This document shows, piece by piece, positions 49,771-57,810 of a stretch of DNA of 64,000 bases (position 1 is its first letter; every line of letters begins with the position of its first letter). Under the pieces are notes generated by a model. That model was not told the DNA's origin. It made no database searches and saw only the letters and a list, made by a program, of their open reading frames with translations. The translations under genes and the position numbers were made by a program. The stretch is from Palsa-739 sp036512155 (lineage in GTDB: Bacteria > Actinomycetota > Thermoleophilia > Gaiellales > Gaiellaceae), in NCBI GenBank assembly GCA_036512155.1, contig DATCBD010000085.1, positions 78,842-142,841 on the forward strand, written 5' to 3'.

Positions 49771-50565
49771 GTGCTACTGCGGGAGGTCGAATACACGAAG
49801 CCGTCGTCGATCGCAGAGGCGCTGACGAACCTCGCGGCGAACGACGGCGCGCGGGCACTCGCCGGCGGCCAGACGCTGATCAACGTCATGAAGGCGCGGG
49901 CCGCCTCCCCGGACGTCCTCGTCGACCTGAGCGGGCTCGAGGAGCTGAAGGGGATCGAGTTGGGCTCCGACGGCACCCTCTCGATCGGGCCGATGACCAC
50001 CTACACGGAGCTGATGGACTCCGCCGAGGCGCGGGCGCGCCCGATCCTCGGCGAGGTCTGCTCCAAGATCGCGGACGTGCAGGTGCGCAACCGCGGCACG
50101 ATCGGCGGCAACGTCTGCGCGAACGACCCGACGAACCATCTGCCGCCGCTCATGGCCGCGATCGGCGCGGAGCTGACCATCACCGGGGCGAACGGCGAGC
50201 GCACCGTCCCCGCCTCCGACTTCTTCCTCGGCGTTTACATGACCGCTGTCGGCCAGACCGAGCTCTTGACGCGGATCACGATCCCCGCAGGCAAGCACGA
50301 CGGCTTCGCGGCCGTGACGCTCGGCGTCGACGGCACGTGCATCGTCAACGCGGCCGCGAGCATGAACGGCTCCCTCCGCATCGCCATCGGCTGCGTCGAC
50401 GCCGTGCCGGTGCTCATCGAGGCGGAATCGCCCGACACCGTGCGCGCAGCGGTGCGCGCCGCCGCCCTGCATCCGCCGGACGACGTGCACGCCTCGAGTG
50501 AGTACCGCGCCCACCTCGCCGAGGTGCTCGCCGAGCGCGCCGCGCGGCAGGCGGTGGGCAAGTGA
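49771..50565 (+). CDS. Molybdenum hydroxylase FAD subunit (CoxM/CutM-like)
   Basis: This 264-residue medium subunit binds FAD and passes electrons from the iron-sulfur subunit to an acceptor. The pyrophosphate-binding motif appears as ALAGGQTLINVMKARAASPDVLVDLSGL near residues 29-56, and the second FAD motif as TIGGNVCANDPTNHLPPLMAA near 110-130. It is the first of three subunit genes in the order M-S-L, typical of aerobic CO dehydrogenase and related enzymes. It starts with GTG and overlaps the S-subunit gene by four bases. Confidence 0.93.
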   Translation: MLLREVEYTKPSSIAEALTNLAANDGARALAGGQTLINVMKARAASPDVLVDLSGLEELKGIELGSDGTLSIGPMTTYTELMDSAEARARPILGEVCSKIADVQVRNRGTIGGNVCANDPTNHLPPLMAAIGAELTITGANGERTVPASDFFLGVYMTAVGQTELLTRITIPAGKHDGFAAVTLGVDGTCIVNAAASMNGSLRIAIGCVDAVPVLIEAESPDTVRAAVRAAALHPPDDVHASSEYRAHLAEVLAERAARQAVGK

Positions 50566-51014
50566 ACGTCGCGGTCACCGTCAACGGAACGGTCTACGAG
50601 CGCGACGTCGAGGCGCGCAAGCTGCTCATCCACTTCCTGCGGGACGACCTCGACCTGACCGGCAGCCACATCGGCTGCGACACGGGCAACTGCGGCGCGT
50701 GCTCCGTGATCCTCGACGGCACGCTCGTGAAGAGCTGCATGGTGCTCGCCGTCCAGGTGAACGGCAGCGAGATCGAGACGGTCGAGGGGCTCGCCGACGG
50801 AGAGCAGCTGACCGAGCTCCAGCAGGCGTTCACCGACCATCACGCGCTCCAGTGCGGCTACTGCACGCCGGGCATGCTCATGAGCGCGACGTCGCTTCTG
50901 CGCTCGAACCCGAGCCCGAGCGACGAGGACATCCGCAAGGCGCTCCAGGGGAACATCTGTCGCTGCACCGGCTACTGGAACATCTTCGAAGCGGTCAAGT
51001 CGGTGGCGCGATGA
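50562..51014 (+). CDS. Molybdenum hydroxylase [2Fe-2S] subunit (CoxS-like)
   Basis: This 150-residue small subunit carries two [2Fe-2S] clusters. The plant-type ferredoxin cluster is bound by C39, C44, C47 and C59 (GCDTGNCGACSVILDG). The second, helical cluster is bound by C98, C101, C133 and C135 (CGYCTPGM and CRCTGYWNI). All eight cysteines are present. It transfers electrons from the molybdenum site to FAD. It overlaps the M gene by GTGA and the L gene by ATGA. Confidence 0.96.
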   Translation: MNVAVTVNGTVYERDVEARKLLIHFLRDDLDLTGSHIGCDTGNCGACSVILDGTLVKSCMVLAVQVNGSEIETVEGLADGEQLTELQQAFTDHHALQCGYCTPGMLMSATSLLRSNPSPSDEDIRKALQGNICRCTGYWNIFEAVKSVAR

Positions 51015-53416
51015 CGACGATCGCCCCCGAGAAGGTCGAGGTCGGCAAGAGCCTGCTCGGCGAGAGCGTCCCCCGCAAGGAGGACAGGCGGCTGACCCAA
51101 GGGCAGGGCGTCTTCGTCGACGACATCAAGCGGCACGGCATGGGTTACCTCCACTTCGTCCGCTCGCCGTATGCGCACGCGCACATCACCTCCATCGACG
51201 TCTCGAAGGCGGAGGAGATCAAGGGCGTCTACGGCACGCTCACCGGCGAAGAGGTGGCCGTACTCACCGACCCGTTCTTCCAGATCGCAAGCGAGCCGGG
51301 CGGCCGGATCAAGGACTTCTCGCTCGCGGTCGGCAAGGTGCGCTTTGTCGGCGAGCCCGTCGTCGCGGTCGTCGCGGAGACGCGCGAGCTCGCGCGCGAC
51401 GCCTCCGAGCTCGTCGAGGTCGAGTACGAGCCGTTGGACGCGCTCGTCGACGCACGCGTGGCGCTCGAGTCCGACGCACCGGTCCTGCACGACGACGCCG
51501 GCGGCAACCTCATGTGGGAGGGCGTGTACGAGTGGGGCGACCTCGACCAGGCGTTCGCCGAGGCGGACCAGGTCATCAAGATCGACGAGCTCCATTTCCA
51601 CCGCTTCAACTCGACGCCGCTCGAATGCGACGGCGCGCTCGTCGAGTACAACCGCGGGACCGGGCAGTGGACGATCCACACGAACAACCAGTTCCCGGGC
51701 TTCGCCGCGATCATGATGGGGCCGGCGATGCGCTGCGGCCTCGACAAGCTGCGCTTCGTCACGCAGGACATCGGTGGCGGCTTCGGCAACAAGATCACGT
51801 CACATCCGCAGCTCGTCACGTGCTGCCTGCTCTCGCGCAAGCTGAACCGTCCTATCCAGTGGACGGAATGGCGGACCGACTTCCACATGTCGATGTCGCA
51901 CGGGAACGAGCGCTGGTTCCGGGACACCGAGGTGGCGGTGAAGGACGACGGCACGCTGCTCGGATTCCGGACGAAGGCGCTCGACGACGCCGGAGCCTGG
52001 CTCCGCTACGAGCCGCTCGGCGGCGTCATCTGGGCGCAGGTCACGCCCGGCATGTATCGCTGGCGGCACATCCGCGTCGAGTTCACCCAGGTCGCCACGA
52101 ACAAGGCGCCGGTTTCGCCGAACCGCGGCTACTCGCGCATGCAGCACCTCTGGTTCACCGAGCGCGTGATCGACATCGTCGCCCGCGAGCTCGGCCTCGA
52201 CCCGGTCGACGTGCGCAAGCGCAACTACATCCGTGCCGAGGACATGCCGTACGAGACGCCGAACGGCTGCATCTACGACTCCGGCGACTACGCGCAGATG
52301 CTCGACATCGCGCTCGACCTGATCGGCTGGGATTCGATGGGGGAGAAGCGCCGCGACGCCGAGTCGCGCGGCAAGCGCCTCGGCGTCGGCATCGGCTCGA
52401 CACTCGACTCCGGCACGAACAACTTCGGCCAGTCGCGGATGATCAACCCCGAGCTGCAGTTCTCCGGGAACAACGAGGTCGCGACGGTGAAGCTCGACAT
52501 CTTCGGCGAGATCGTCGTCACGCTCGGAACGACGCCGCAGGGCCAGGGCCATGAGACGACTGCGTCCCAGGTCGTGGCCGAGATTCTCAACTGCTCCCTG
52601 GATGACGTGCATGTGAGGGCTGGTCACGACAGCTACTGGAACTCGCACGCCGGCTTCTCCGGCACGTACGCGAGCCAGTTCGCCGTCACCGGCTTGTCCG
52701 CGGTCAAGGGCGCGACCGAGATGCTGAGGGAGGAGATCAAGAAGCTCGCGTCGGTGATCTTCGGCGGCGTCCCGGTCGAGGCGCTTGAGCTCGCCGAGGG
52801 TGGCGTCCGCATCAAGGACAACCCGGAGGCGTTCCTGCCGTTCATGGCGTGCGGTGCGATCATCAACGCGAACAACGCCGGACTCCCGGAGGACCTCGGC
52901 GTGACGCTCAACTGCCGCTACGTGTACCGGCCGCCGTTCCAGGTGCCCGACATCGAGCGCAAGTTCGGCAACCTCACGCTCACGTACGCGGCGCAGATTC
53001 ACGTCGCCGTCGTCGAGGTCGACCCGGAGACCGGCTACTACGACATCGTCGACTACGCCGCCGTGGACGACTGCGGCAAGCGGATCAACCCGCAGATCGT
53101 TGAAGGGCAGGTGATGGGCGCGACCGCGCAGGCGATCGGCGCCGTCATGCACGAGACCTTCGAGTACGACGAGGACGGGAACCTGCTCACGCCAAACTTC
53201 TACGACTACCACGTGCCGCACGCGCTCGACATGCCGCCGCTGCACACCGGCGCGATCGAGAGCCCGTCGCCGTTCACGCCGCTCGGCACGAAGGGCATGG
53301 GCGAGGGCGGGGGCGCGGGCATCCACGCCGTGTGCGCTGCGATCCAGGACGCGACCGGGAAGATCGTGACCGACAGTCACAACCCGTACCACCGCGTGTG
53401 GGAGCTGATGCGGTGA
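51011..53416 (+). CDS. Molybdenum hydroxylase large subunit (CoxL/XdhB-like)
   Basis: This 801-residue subunit holds the molybdopterin cytosine dinucleotide cofactor. It begins with the GESVPRKEDRRLTQGQGVFVDDI pattern of CoxL-like proteins. QDIGGGFGNK near residues 252-261 and GTKGMGEGGGAG near 759-770 are cofactor-contacting, the latter with the catalytic Glu at about 765. The active-site loop reads SPNRGYSR (about 369-376). Form I CO dehydrogenase has AYRCSFR with the essential Cys, and form II has AYRGAGR; this enzyme matches neither. A hydroxylase for a heterocycle or aldehyde is more likely than CO oxidation. Confidence 0.93.
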   Translation: MTTIAPEKVEVGKSLLGESVPRKEDRRLTQGQGVFVDDIKRHGMGYLHFVRSPYAHAHITSIDVSKAEEIKGVYGTLTGEEVAVLTDPFFQIASEPGGRIKDFSLAVGKVRFVGEPVVAVVAETRELARDASELVEVEYEPLDALVDARVALESDAPVLHDDAGGNLMWEGVYEWGDLDQAFAEADQVIKIDELHFHRFNSTPLECDGALVEYNRGTGQWTIHTNNQFPGFAAIMMGPAMRCGLDKLRFVTQDIGGGFGNKITSHPQLVTCCLLSRKLNRPIQWTEWRTDFHMSMSHGNERWFRDTEVAVKDDGTLLGFRTKALDDAGAWLRYEPLGGVIWAQVTPGMYRWRHIRVEFTQVATNKAPVSPNRGYSRMQHLWFTERVIDIVARELGLDPVDVRKRNYIRAEDMPYETPNGCIYDSGDYAQMLDIALDLIGWDSMGEKRRDAESRGKRLGVGIGSTLDSGTNNFGQSRMINPELQFSGNNEVATVKLDIFGEIVVTLGTTPQGQGHETTASQVVAEILNCSLDDVHVRAGHDSYWNSHAGFSGTYASQFAVTGLSAVKGATEMLREEIKKLASVIFGGVPVEALELAEGGVRIKDNPEAFLPFMACGAIINANNAGLPEDLGVTLNCRYVYRPPFQVPDIERKFGNLTLTYAAQIHVAVVEVDPETGYYDIVDYAAVDDCGKRINPQIVEGQVMGATAQAIGAVMHETFEYDEDGNLLTPNFYDYHVPHALDMPPLHTGAIESPSPFTPLGTKGMGEGGGAGIHAVCAAIQDATGKIVTDSHNPYHRVWELMR

Positions 53417-53865
53417 ACGTCTCCGGCGAGCGCACCTTCTCCGCGCCGCGCGCGACCGTGTGGCGCGTGCTGAACGACCCCGCCTCGATGGCGAAGGTCA
53501 TGCCCGGTGTCGAAGGATTCGACGTCCACGACAGTGGGCGCTGGACCGCGAACGTGAAGATCCCGCTCGGCCTCGGCGGTCTGCGCATGAAGGTCGACAT
53601 GGAGAAGACCGAGGAGCGCGAGCCCGAGTTCGCCAAGATGGCGATCAAGGGCACGGGCGTCGGCGCGATGCTGAACATGGTCACGTCGTTCGACCTGCGC
53701 GAGGCGGACGGCGCGTGCGCGATGGCATGGTCTGCAGAGGTCAAGATCGCCGGCCCGGTCGGCTCGATGGGCCAGCGCGTGCTGCAGCCGATCGTGAACC
53801 AGCAGGTCGAGAACGTGCTGTCGGCGCTCGAAGTTCAGGTGCAGGAAGCGCTTCGCGCCGAGTGA
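53413..53865 (+). CDS. CoxG-like SRPBCC-family protein
   Basis: This 150-residue protein matches the CoxG/SRPBCC family encoded with molybdenum hydroxylases. CoxG of CO dehydrogenase helps anchor the enzyme to the membrane and pass electrons to quinone. Characteristic segments are SGERTFSAPRATVWRVLNDPASMAKVMPGVEGF near the N-terminus and the KIPLGLGGLRMKVDMEKTEE strand. A C-terminal membrane anchor seen in true CoxG is missing (it ends EALRAE), so it is cytoplasmic and may bind substrate or quinone. It overlaps the L gene and the next gene by four bases each. Confidence 0.87.
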   Translation: MNVSGERTFSAPRATVWRVLNDPASMAKVMPGVEGFDVHDSGRWTANVKIPLGLGGLRMKVDMEKTEEREPEFAKMAIKGTGVGAMLNMVTSFDLREADGACAMAWSAEVKIAGPVGSMGQRVLQPIVNQQVENVLSALEVQVQEALRAE

Positions 53866-54899
53866 CTCCGCCCTTCTGCATCGGCGTCATGCAGCTGACG
53901 ATGGAGCCGCTCGAGGAGATGCTCGCGTCCGCGCGCGCGATGGACGAAGCGGGCATGGACACGATCTGGCTCGCCGAGGCGTACCCCTGGTGGCGCAAGC
54001 ACGGGATGGAGGCGCGTTCCTCCACGGTCGTGTCGGCGCTCATCGCGCGCGAGACGTCGCAGCTCACCGTTGGCTGGGGAATCATCTCGCCGTTCACGCG
54101 CCATCCGGTGCAGGTCGCGATGGACGCTCGCGTTGTGCAGGAGGCGGCCGGCCCGAACCGGTTCATCCTCGGCTTCGGAACCTCGAAGATCTTCCTCAAC
54201 AACGCGCGGATGCAGACGACGAAGACGCTCGGGCCGATGCGCGACGCGGTCACCATCGTGCGCGGCGTGCTCGGCGGGAAGGCGTTCGAGTATGCAGGCG
54301 ACACGTGGAGCGCCTCCGTGCCTGCGCTCCAGGACGAGGCGGAGACGCCCCGCGACGTCCCGCCCGTCTACGTGGCCGCGACGGCGCCGAAGATGCAGGC
54401 GCTCGCCGGTGAGATCGCCGACGGTTGCCTCACTCCATCGATCACGACCCCTGCGTTCGTGCGCTACACGCGCGAGAACGTCGCCACCGACATCGACATC
54501 GGGTGCACCGTCGTCGCCTCCATCCACGAGGACGACCGGGACGCCGGCCGCGACGGCGCGCGGGAGATCGCCGGCATGTACCTCGCCAACAAGGTGCAGA
54601 ACATCCAGGGCTCCGCCGACACGCTCCTCGACCTCGCCGGCATCGAGCAGGACGAGATCCGCCCCGTCGCCGAGGCGATGGAGCAGGGCGGCCGCCTGGC
54701 GGCGAAGGCGAAGGTCTCCGACGCGCTGCTGGACAAGTGCCGGCCGATCGCCGGGACGCCTGCCGACTGCATCGCGGCGATCGAGGAGTACCGTGACGCC
54801 GGATGCAGCCACGTGATGCTGGAGCTGTGGGGCGCGAACCGGCACGAGCAGATCCGTCTGTTCGGGTCGAAGGTGCTGCCGCACGTCCGTCCGCGATAG
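53862..54899 (+). CDS. LLM-class flavin-dependent oxidoreductase (first of two)
   Basis: This 345-residue TIM-barrel enzyme is of the luciferase-like family using FMN or F420. Typical segments are ARAMDEAGMDTIWLAEAYPWW near residues 22-42, TVGWGIISPFTRHPVQVAMDARVVQEAAGPNRFILGFGTSK near 66-106 and VYVAATAPKMQALAGEIADG near 164-183. The pattern resembles F420-dependent methylene-H4MPT reductase-like and hydride-transfer enzymes, where monooxygenases are also common. Substrate and cofactor are unknown. It overlaps CoxG by GTGA and is followed by rhodanese after five bases. Confidence 0.9.
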   Translation: MTPPFCIGVMQLTMEPLEEMLASARAMDEAGMDTIWLAEAYPWWRKHGMEARSSTVVSALIARETSQLTVGWGIISPFTRHPVQVAMDARVVQEAAGPNRFILGFGTSKIFLNNARMQTTKTLGPMRDAVTIVRGVLGGKAFEYAGDTWSASVPALQDEAETPRDVPPVYVAATAPKMQALAGEIADGCLTPSITTPAFVRYTRENVATDIDIGCTVVASIHEDDRDAGRDGAREIAGMYLANKVQNIQGSADTLLDLAGIEQDEIRPVAEAMEQGGRLAAKAKVSDALLDKCRPIAGTPADCIAAIEEYRDAGCSHVMLELWGANRHEQIRLFGSKVLPHVRPR

Positions 54900-54904
54900 A
54901 CCGC

Positions 54905-55243
54905 ATGTTCGCCGAGGCCCGTTCCCGCATCGTCCGCTACACGCCTGCCGAAGCGCTCGAGGCCGACGTCCTCCTCGTCGATCTGCGCTCGGTCGACGAG
55001 CGCGAACGGTCGGGGACGATTCCGGGAGCGGTGCACGTGCCGCGGTCGGTGCTGGAGTGGCGCGCAGATCCGACGAGCGAGTGGCACGATCCCGCGCTCG
55101 CGGGACGCCGGGTCGTGCTCGTGTGCGGGCAGGGCTACTCCTCCAGCCTCGCCGCCGCCTCGCTCGTGCAGCTCGGCGTCGACGCGGGCGATCTCGACGG
55201 TGGCTTCGAGGCGTGGGCAGCGGCAGGCCTGCCGGTCGAATGA
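54905..55243 (+). CDS. Rhodanese-domain protein
   Basis: This 112-residue single rhodanese domain has VLLVDLRSVDERERSGTIPGAVHVPRSVLEW (the DxR-HIPGA pattern) and the catalytic loop VLVCGQGYSSSLAAASL, with the active Cys at about residue 77. It probably handles sulfane sulfur or thiol transfer. Sulfuration of molybdenum cofactors is one possible use next to a molybdenum hydroxylase. ATG 54905 is chosen because the domain begins just after it. It overlaps the M20 gene by four bases. Confidence 0.9.
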   Translation: MFAEARSRIVRYTPAEALEADVLLVDLRSVDERERSGTIPGAVHVPRSVLEWRADPTSEWHDPALAGRRVVLVCGQGYSSSLAAASLVQLGVDAGDLDGGFEAWAAAGLPVE

Positions 55244-56445
55244 AGGTCGACCGCGACAGGCTCGTCGAGTGGGCGAGCACGGCGATAGCCACGCCGAGCT
55301 TCACCGGCGACGAGCAGGCCATGGCGGAGCTGATGGCGCAGACGCTCGACGCGATGGGCCTGCACGTGCAATGGCAACAGGTCGAGGAGGGCCGCGCGAA
55401 CGTGCTCGCGACGGGCGCCGGCGCGGGCGGCGGGAAGAGCCTGATGTTCAACGGCCACATGGACACGTCGTACTCCGGCCGCGAGCCGTGGCTGCGGTCG
55501 GTCCCGGGCTTCCAGCCGCAGCCGTTCGAGCGCGACGGCCGGCTGTACGGGCTCGGCATCTCGAACATGAAGGGCGCGCTCGCGTGTTACGTCGAGGCGC
55601 TCCGCGCGCTTGCGGACGAGGGAGTCCGGCTGCGCGGCGACGTGCTCGTCGCCGCCGTGTGCGGCGAGATCGAGAAGGCTCAGCAGGGCGACGCGCAGGG
55701 TGCGCAGTACCGTGGCTACGCCGTCGGCTCGCGCTACCTTGTGACGCACGGCGGCGTCGCCGACATGTGCCTCCTCGGCGAGCCGACCGAGGGCAAGGTC
55801 GTGCTCGGCCACTTCGGCTCCCTGTGGGTGCGCATCCGCGTTCACGGCGGCTTCATTCACACGGCGTTCAGCGAGGGCCGGCGCGGCGAGAACTCGATCC
55901 TGCGCATGCACGAGGTCGTCGCTGCCGTGCAGGAATGGCTGCCGACGTGGGAGGACGATCCGTCGAATGCGTACCGAGGTGCCAAGGCGATCGTGAACGT
56001 CGGTGCGATCCAGGGCGGCTTCGGCTGGCGCGTGTCGCGCACGCCGCACCACACCGACCTCTTCCTCGACGTGCGCGTGCCACCGACGAAGCCGATGGCC
56101 GTGGCGCGTGCCGAGGTGCTGGAGATGGTGCGCGGCCTTCCGCACGAGGCCGAGGCGGAGATCTACGTCACCGCGCCCGGCGCCGAGATCGACGAGGGGC
56201 ATGAGCTCGTGCGCGCGGTCGACGCCGCGCACGAGCGGGTGTTCGGCGCGAAGCCGGGGCGCGACGTGACCCGCTGGTTCAGCGATGCGTCCGCCCTCAG
56301 CCGCTACGGCGTGCCGACGCTGAACTACGGCACGTCCACCGGGCTGATGGATGTCGAGCTGGGTGAGAACCTCGAGATCGACGGGCTCGTCAAGACGGCC
56401 GAGGTGTACGCGCGCGTGGCGATGGAGGTCTGCGGTGTCGCATGA
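55240..56445 (+). CDS. M20-fold peptidase/deacylase-like protein with altered metal site
   Basis: This 401-residue protein has the M20 (ArgE/DapE/carboxypeptidase G2) fold. The first ligand segment NGHMDTSYSG is normal. The bridging Asp in the usual GRGxxDMKGG is Asn (GLGISNMKGAL). The catalytic EE of the DEE motif reads CGEIEKAQ, so the second Glu is Ile. GEPTEGKVVLGHFG is normal. The last conserved His region reads YGTSTGLMDVELGEN with no His. Three of the usual metal-centre positions therefore differ, so it may use one metal, work differently, or bind without hydrolysis. Start and stop overlap both neighbours. Confidence 0.85.
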   Translation: MKVDRDRLVEWASTAIATPSFTGDEQAMAELMAQTLDAMGLHVQWQQVEEGRANVLATGAGAGGGKSLMFNGHMDTSYSGREPWLRSVPGFQPQPFERDGRLYGLGISNMKGALACYVEALRALADEGVRLRGDVLVAAVCGEIEKAQQGDAQGAQYRGYAVGSRYLVTHGGVADMCLLGEPTEGKVVLGHFGSLWVRIRVHGGFIHTAFSEGRRGENSILRMHEVVAAVQEWLPTWEDDPSNAYRGAKAIVNVGAIQGGFGWRVSRTPHHTDLFLDVRVPPTKPMAVARAEVLEMVRGLPHEAEAEIYVTAPGAEIDEGHELVRAVDAAHERVFGAKPGRDVTRWFSDASALSRYGVPTLNYGTSTGLMDVELGENLEIDGLVKTAEVYARVAMEVCGVA

Positions 56446-56971
56446 CGTGTACACGCTCCCGCCCGGTCTTCCCATTCCAGAGGACGACGGCGCCGCCGAC
56501 CACCTGGTCGGGCTCGGGCTACCCGACCTGACGCTCGCGTCGTCGCAGGGCGACGTCAACGTCCGCGACTTCGCCGTCATCTACATCTACCCACGCAGCG
56601 GACGCCCCGACGTCCCCCTCCTGCCGGGCTGGGACGAGACGCCGGGCGCGCGGGGATGCACGCCGCAGTCGTGCGCGTTCCGCGATCTCTATCCGGAGCT
56701 CGGCGTTCCCGTCGCCGGCCTGTCCGCGCAGACGCTCGACGACCAGGTCGAGTTCGCGGAGCGCAACCGGATGCCGTTCCCGGTGATCGCCGACCCGGAA
56801 CGGAAGCTCGGCGCCGCTCTCGGCTTGCCGACGTTCGAAATCTCCGGACTCACCCTTTACAAGCGGATCACGCTCGTCGCCAAGGATGCGCGGATCGTGA
56901 AGGTCTTCTACCCCGTCTTCCCGCCCGACGCGAATGCCGGCGACGTGCTCGCCTGGCTGACGGCCCGATGA
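56435..56971 (+). CDS. Peroxiredoxin (AhpC/TSA family, Cx4C type)
   Basis: This 178-residue protein has a thioredoxin-like fold with the peroxidase segment GARGCTPQSCAFRDLYPELG. The Cys and the Cys five positions later resemble the BCP/PrxQ arrangement, where the second resolves the first. VIADPERKLGAALGLPTFE continues the fold, as in AhpC/TSA proteins. It should reduce peroxides with a thiol partner. In this operon it may protect flavin or molybdenum enzymes from peroxide. GTG 56435 is chosen (overlap of 11 bases); GTG 56447 is an alternative. Confidence 0.85.
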   Translation: MSHDVYTLPPGLPIPEDDGAADHLVGLGLPDLTLASSQGDVNVRDFAVIYIYPRSGRPDVPLLPGWDETPGARGCTPQSCAFRDLYPELGVPVAGLSAQTLDDQVEFAERNRMPFPVIADPERKLGAALGLPTFEISGLTLYKRITLVAKDARIVKVFYPVFPPDANAGDVLAWLTAR

Positions 56972-57810
56972 AGCTCGTTACGTACGACGACGGCAAGGTC
57001 GGGCGGATCGAGGGCGAGGAGGTCGTCCGCCTCGACGTGCCGGACATGCGCACGTACTTCGAGCGCGGCGGCGCCGACGATGCCGGCGAGCGCACGCCGC
57101 TTGCCGACGCGCGCTTGCGCGCGCCGATCGTCCCGAAGAAGTTCTTCCACACCGCCGGCAACTTCCGCGAGCACGAGGAGGAGTCGAAGCGCGTCAACTG
57201 GTCGCACGAGATCGCGCCGTGGATCATGTTCTTCCAGAACGTCGACGCGATCGTCGGTCCCGACGAGCCCGTCATCTATCCGGAGCATTTGACGAACGAG
57301 CTCGACTACGAGCTCGAGCTCGCGGTGATCATCGGCAAATCGGGCAAGTGGTTCGGGCCGGAAGAGGCGATGGACTACGTCGCCGGCTACGTCATCTTCA
57401 ACGACATCACGGCACGCGACATTCAGCGCCAGGAGATGAAGAGCGGCGTGTTCTCGTTCTGCAAGGCGATCGACACGTTCTGCCCGCTCGGCCCCTGGAT
57501 CGTCACGCCTGACGAGATCCCTGACCCGCACGATCTCTCCATGACGCTGCGCGTGAACGGCGAGACGCGGCAGACGTCGCACTCCGGCCGAATGTCGACG
57601 ACGATCCCCGAGATTCTCAGCCATTACTCGCCGCTCGGATACTCGGCAGGCGACGTTCTCTCGACGGGTACGGTGAGCGGCGTGGCCGGGTTCAGCGAGG
57701 ACGCGGCGTCGCTCTACCTGCGGCCGGGCGACGTGATGGAGGCCGAGATCGAACGGATCGGGGTGCTGCGGAACCCGGTCATCTCGTGGGCGGAAGGCCA
57801 TCCGGAGTGA
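56968..57810 (+). CDS. Fumarylacetoacetate hydrolase-family protein
   Basis: This 280-residue protein has the FAH fold, found in C-C hydrolases, decarboxylases and isomerases of aromatic catabolism. The Mg-binding and catalytic signature is present: HTAGNFREHEEES, then NELDYELELAVIIGKSGK with the Glu/Asp ligands, VAGYVIFNDITARDIQ and LGPWIVTPDEIPDPHDLSM. LSTGTVSGVAGF and LRPGDVMEAEIERIG close the domain. It probably cleaves or tautomerises a beta-diketo acid made earlier in the pathway. It overlaps its upstream and downstream neighbours by four bases. Confidence 0.92.
   Translation: MKLVTYDDGKVGRIEGEEVVRLDVPDMRTYFERGGADDAGERTPLADARLRAPIVPKKFFHTAGNFREHEEESKRVNWSHEIAPWIMFFQNVDAIVGPDEPVIYPEHLTNELDYELELAVIIGKSGKWFGPEEAMDYVAGYVIFNDITARDIQRQEMKSGVFSFCKAIDTFCPLGPWIVTPDEIPDPHDLSMTLRVNGETRQTSHSGRMSTTIPEILSHYSPLGYSAGDVLSTGTVSGVAGFSEDAASLYLRPGDVMEAEIERIGVLRNPVISWAEGHPE

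Noticed and set aside
51011..53416. True aerobic CO dehydrogenase
   Set aside because: The active-site loop lacks both the form I Cys motif and the form II AYRGAGR motif, and the context is catabolic.
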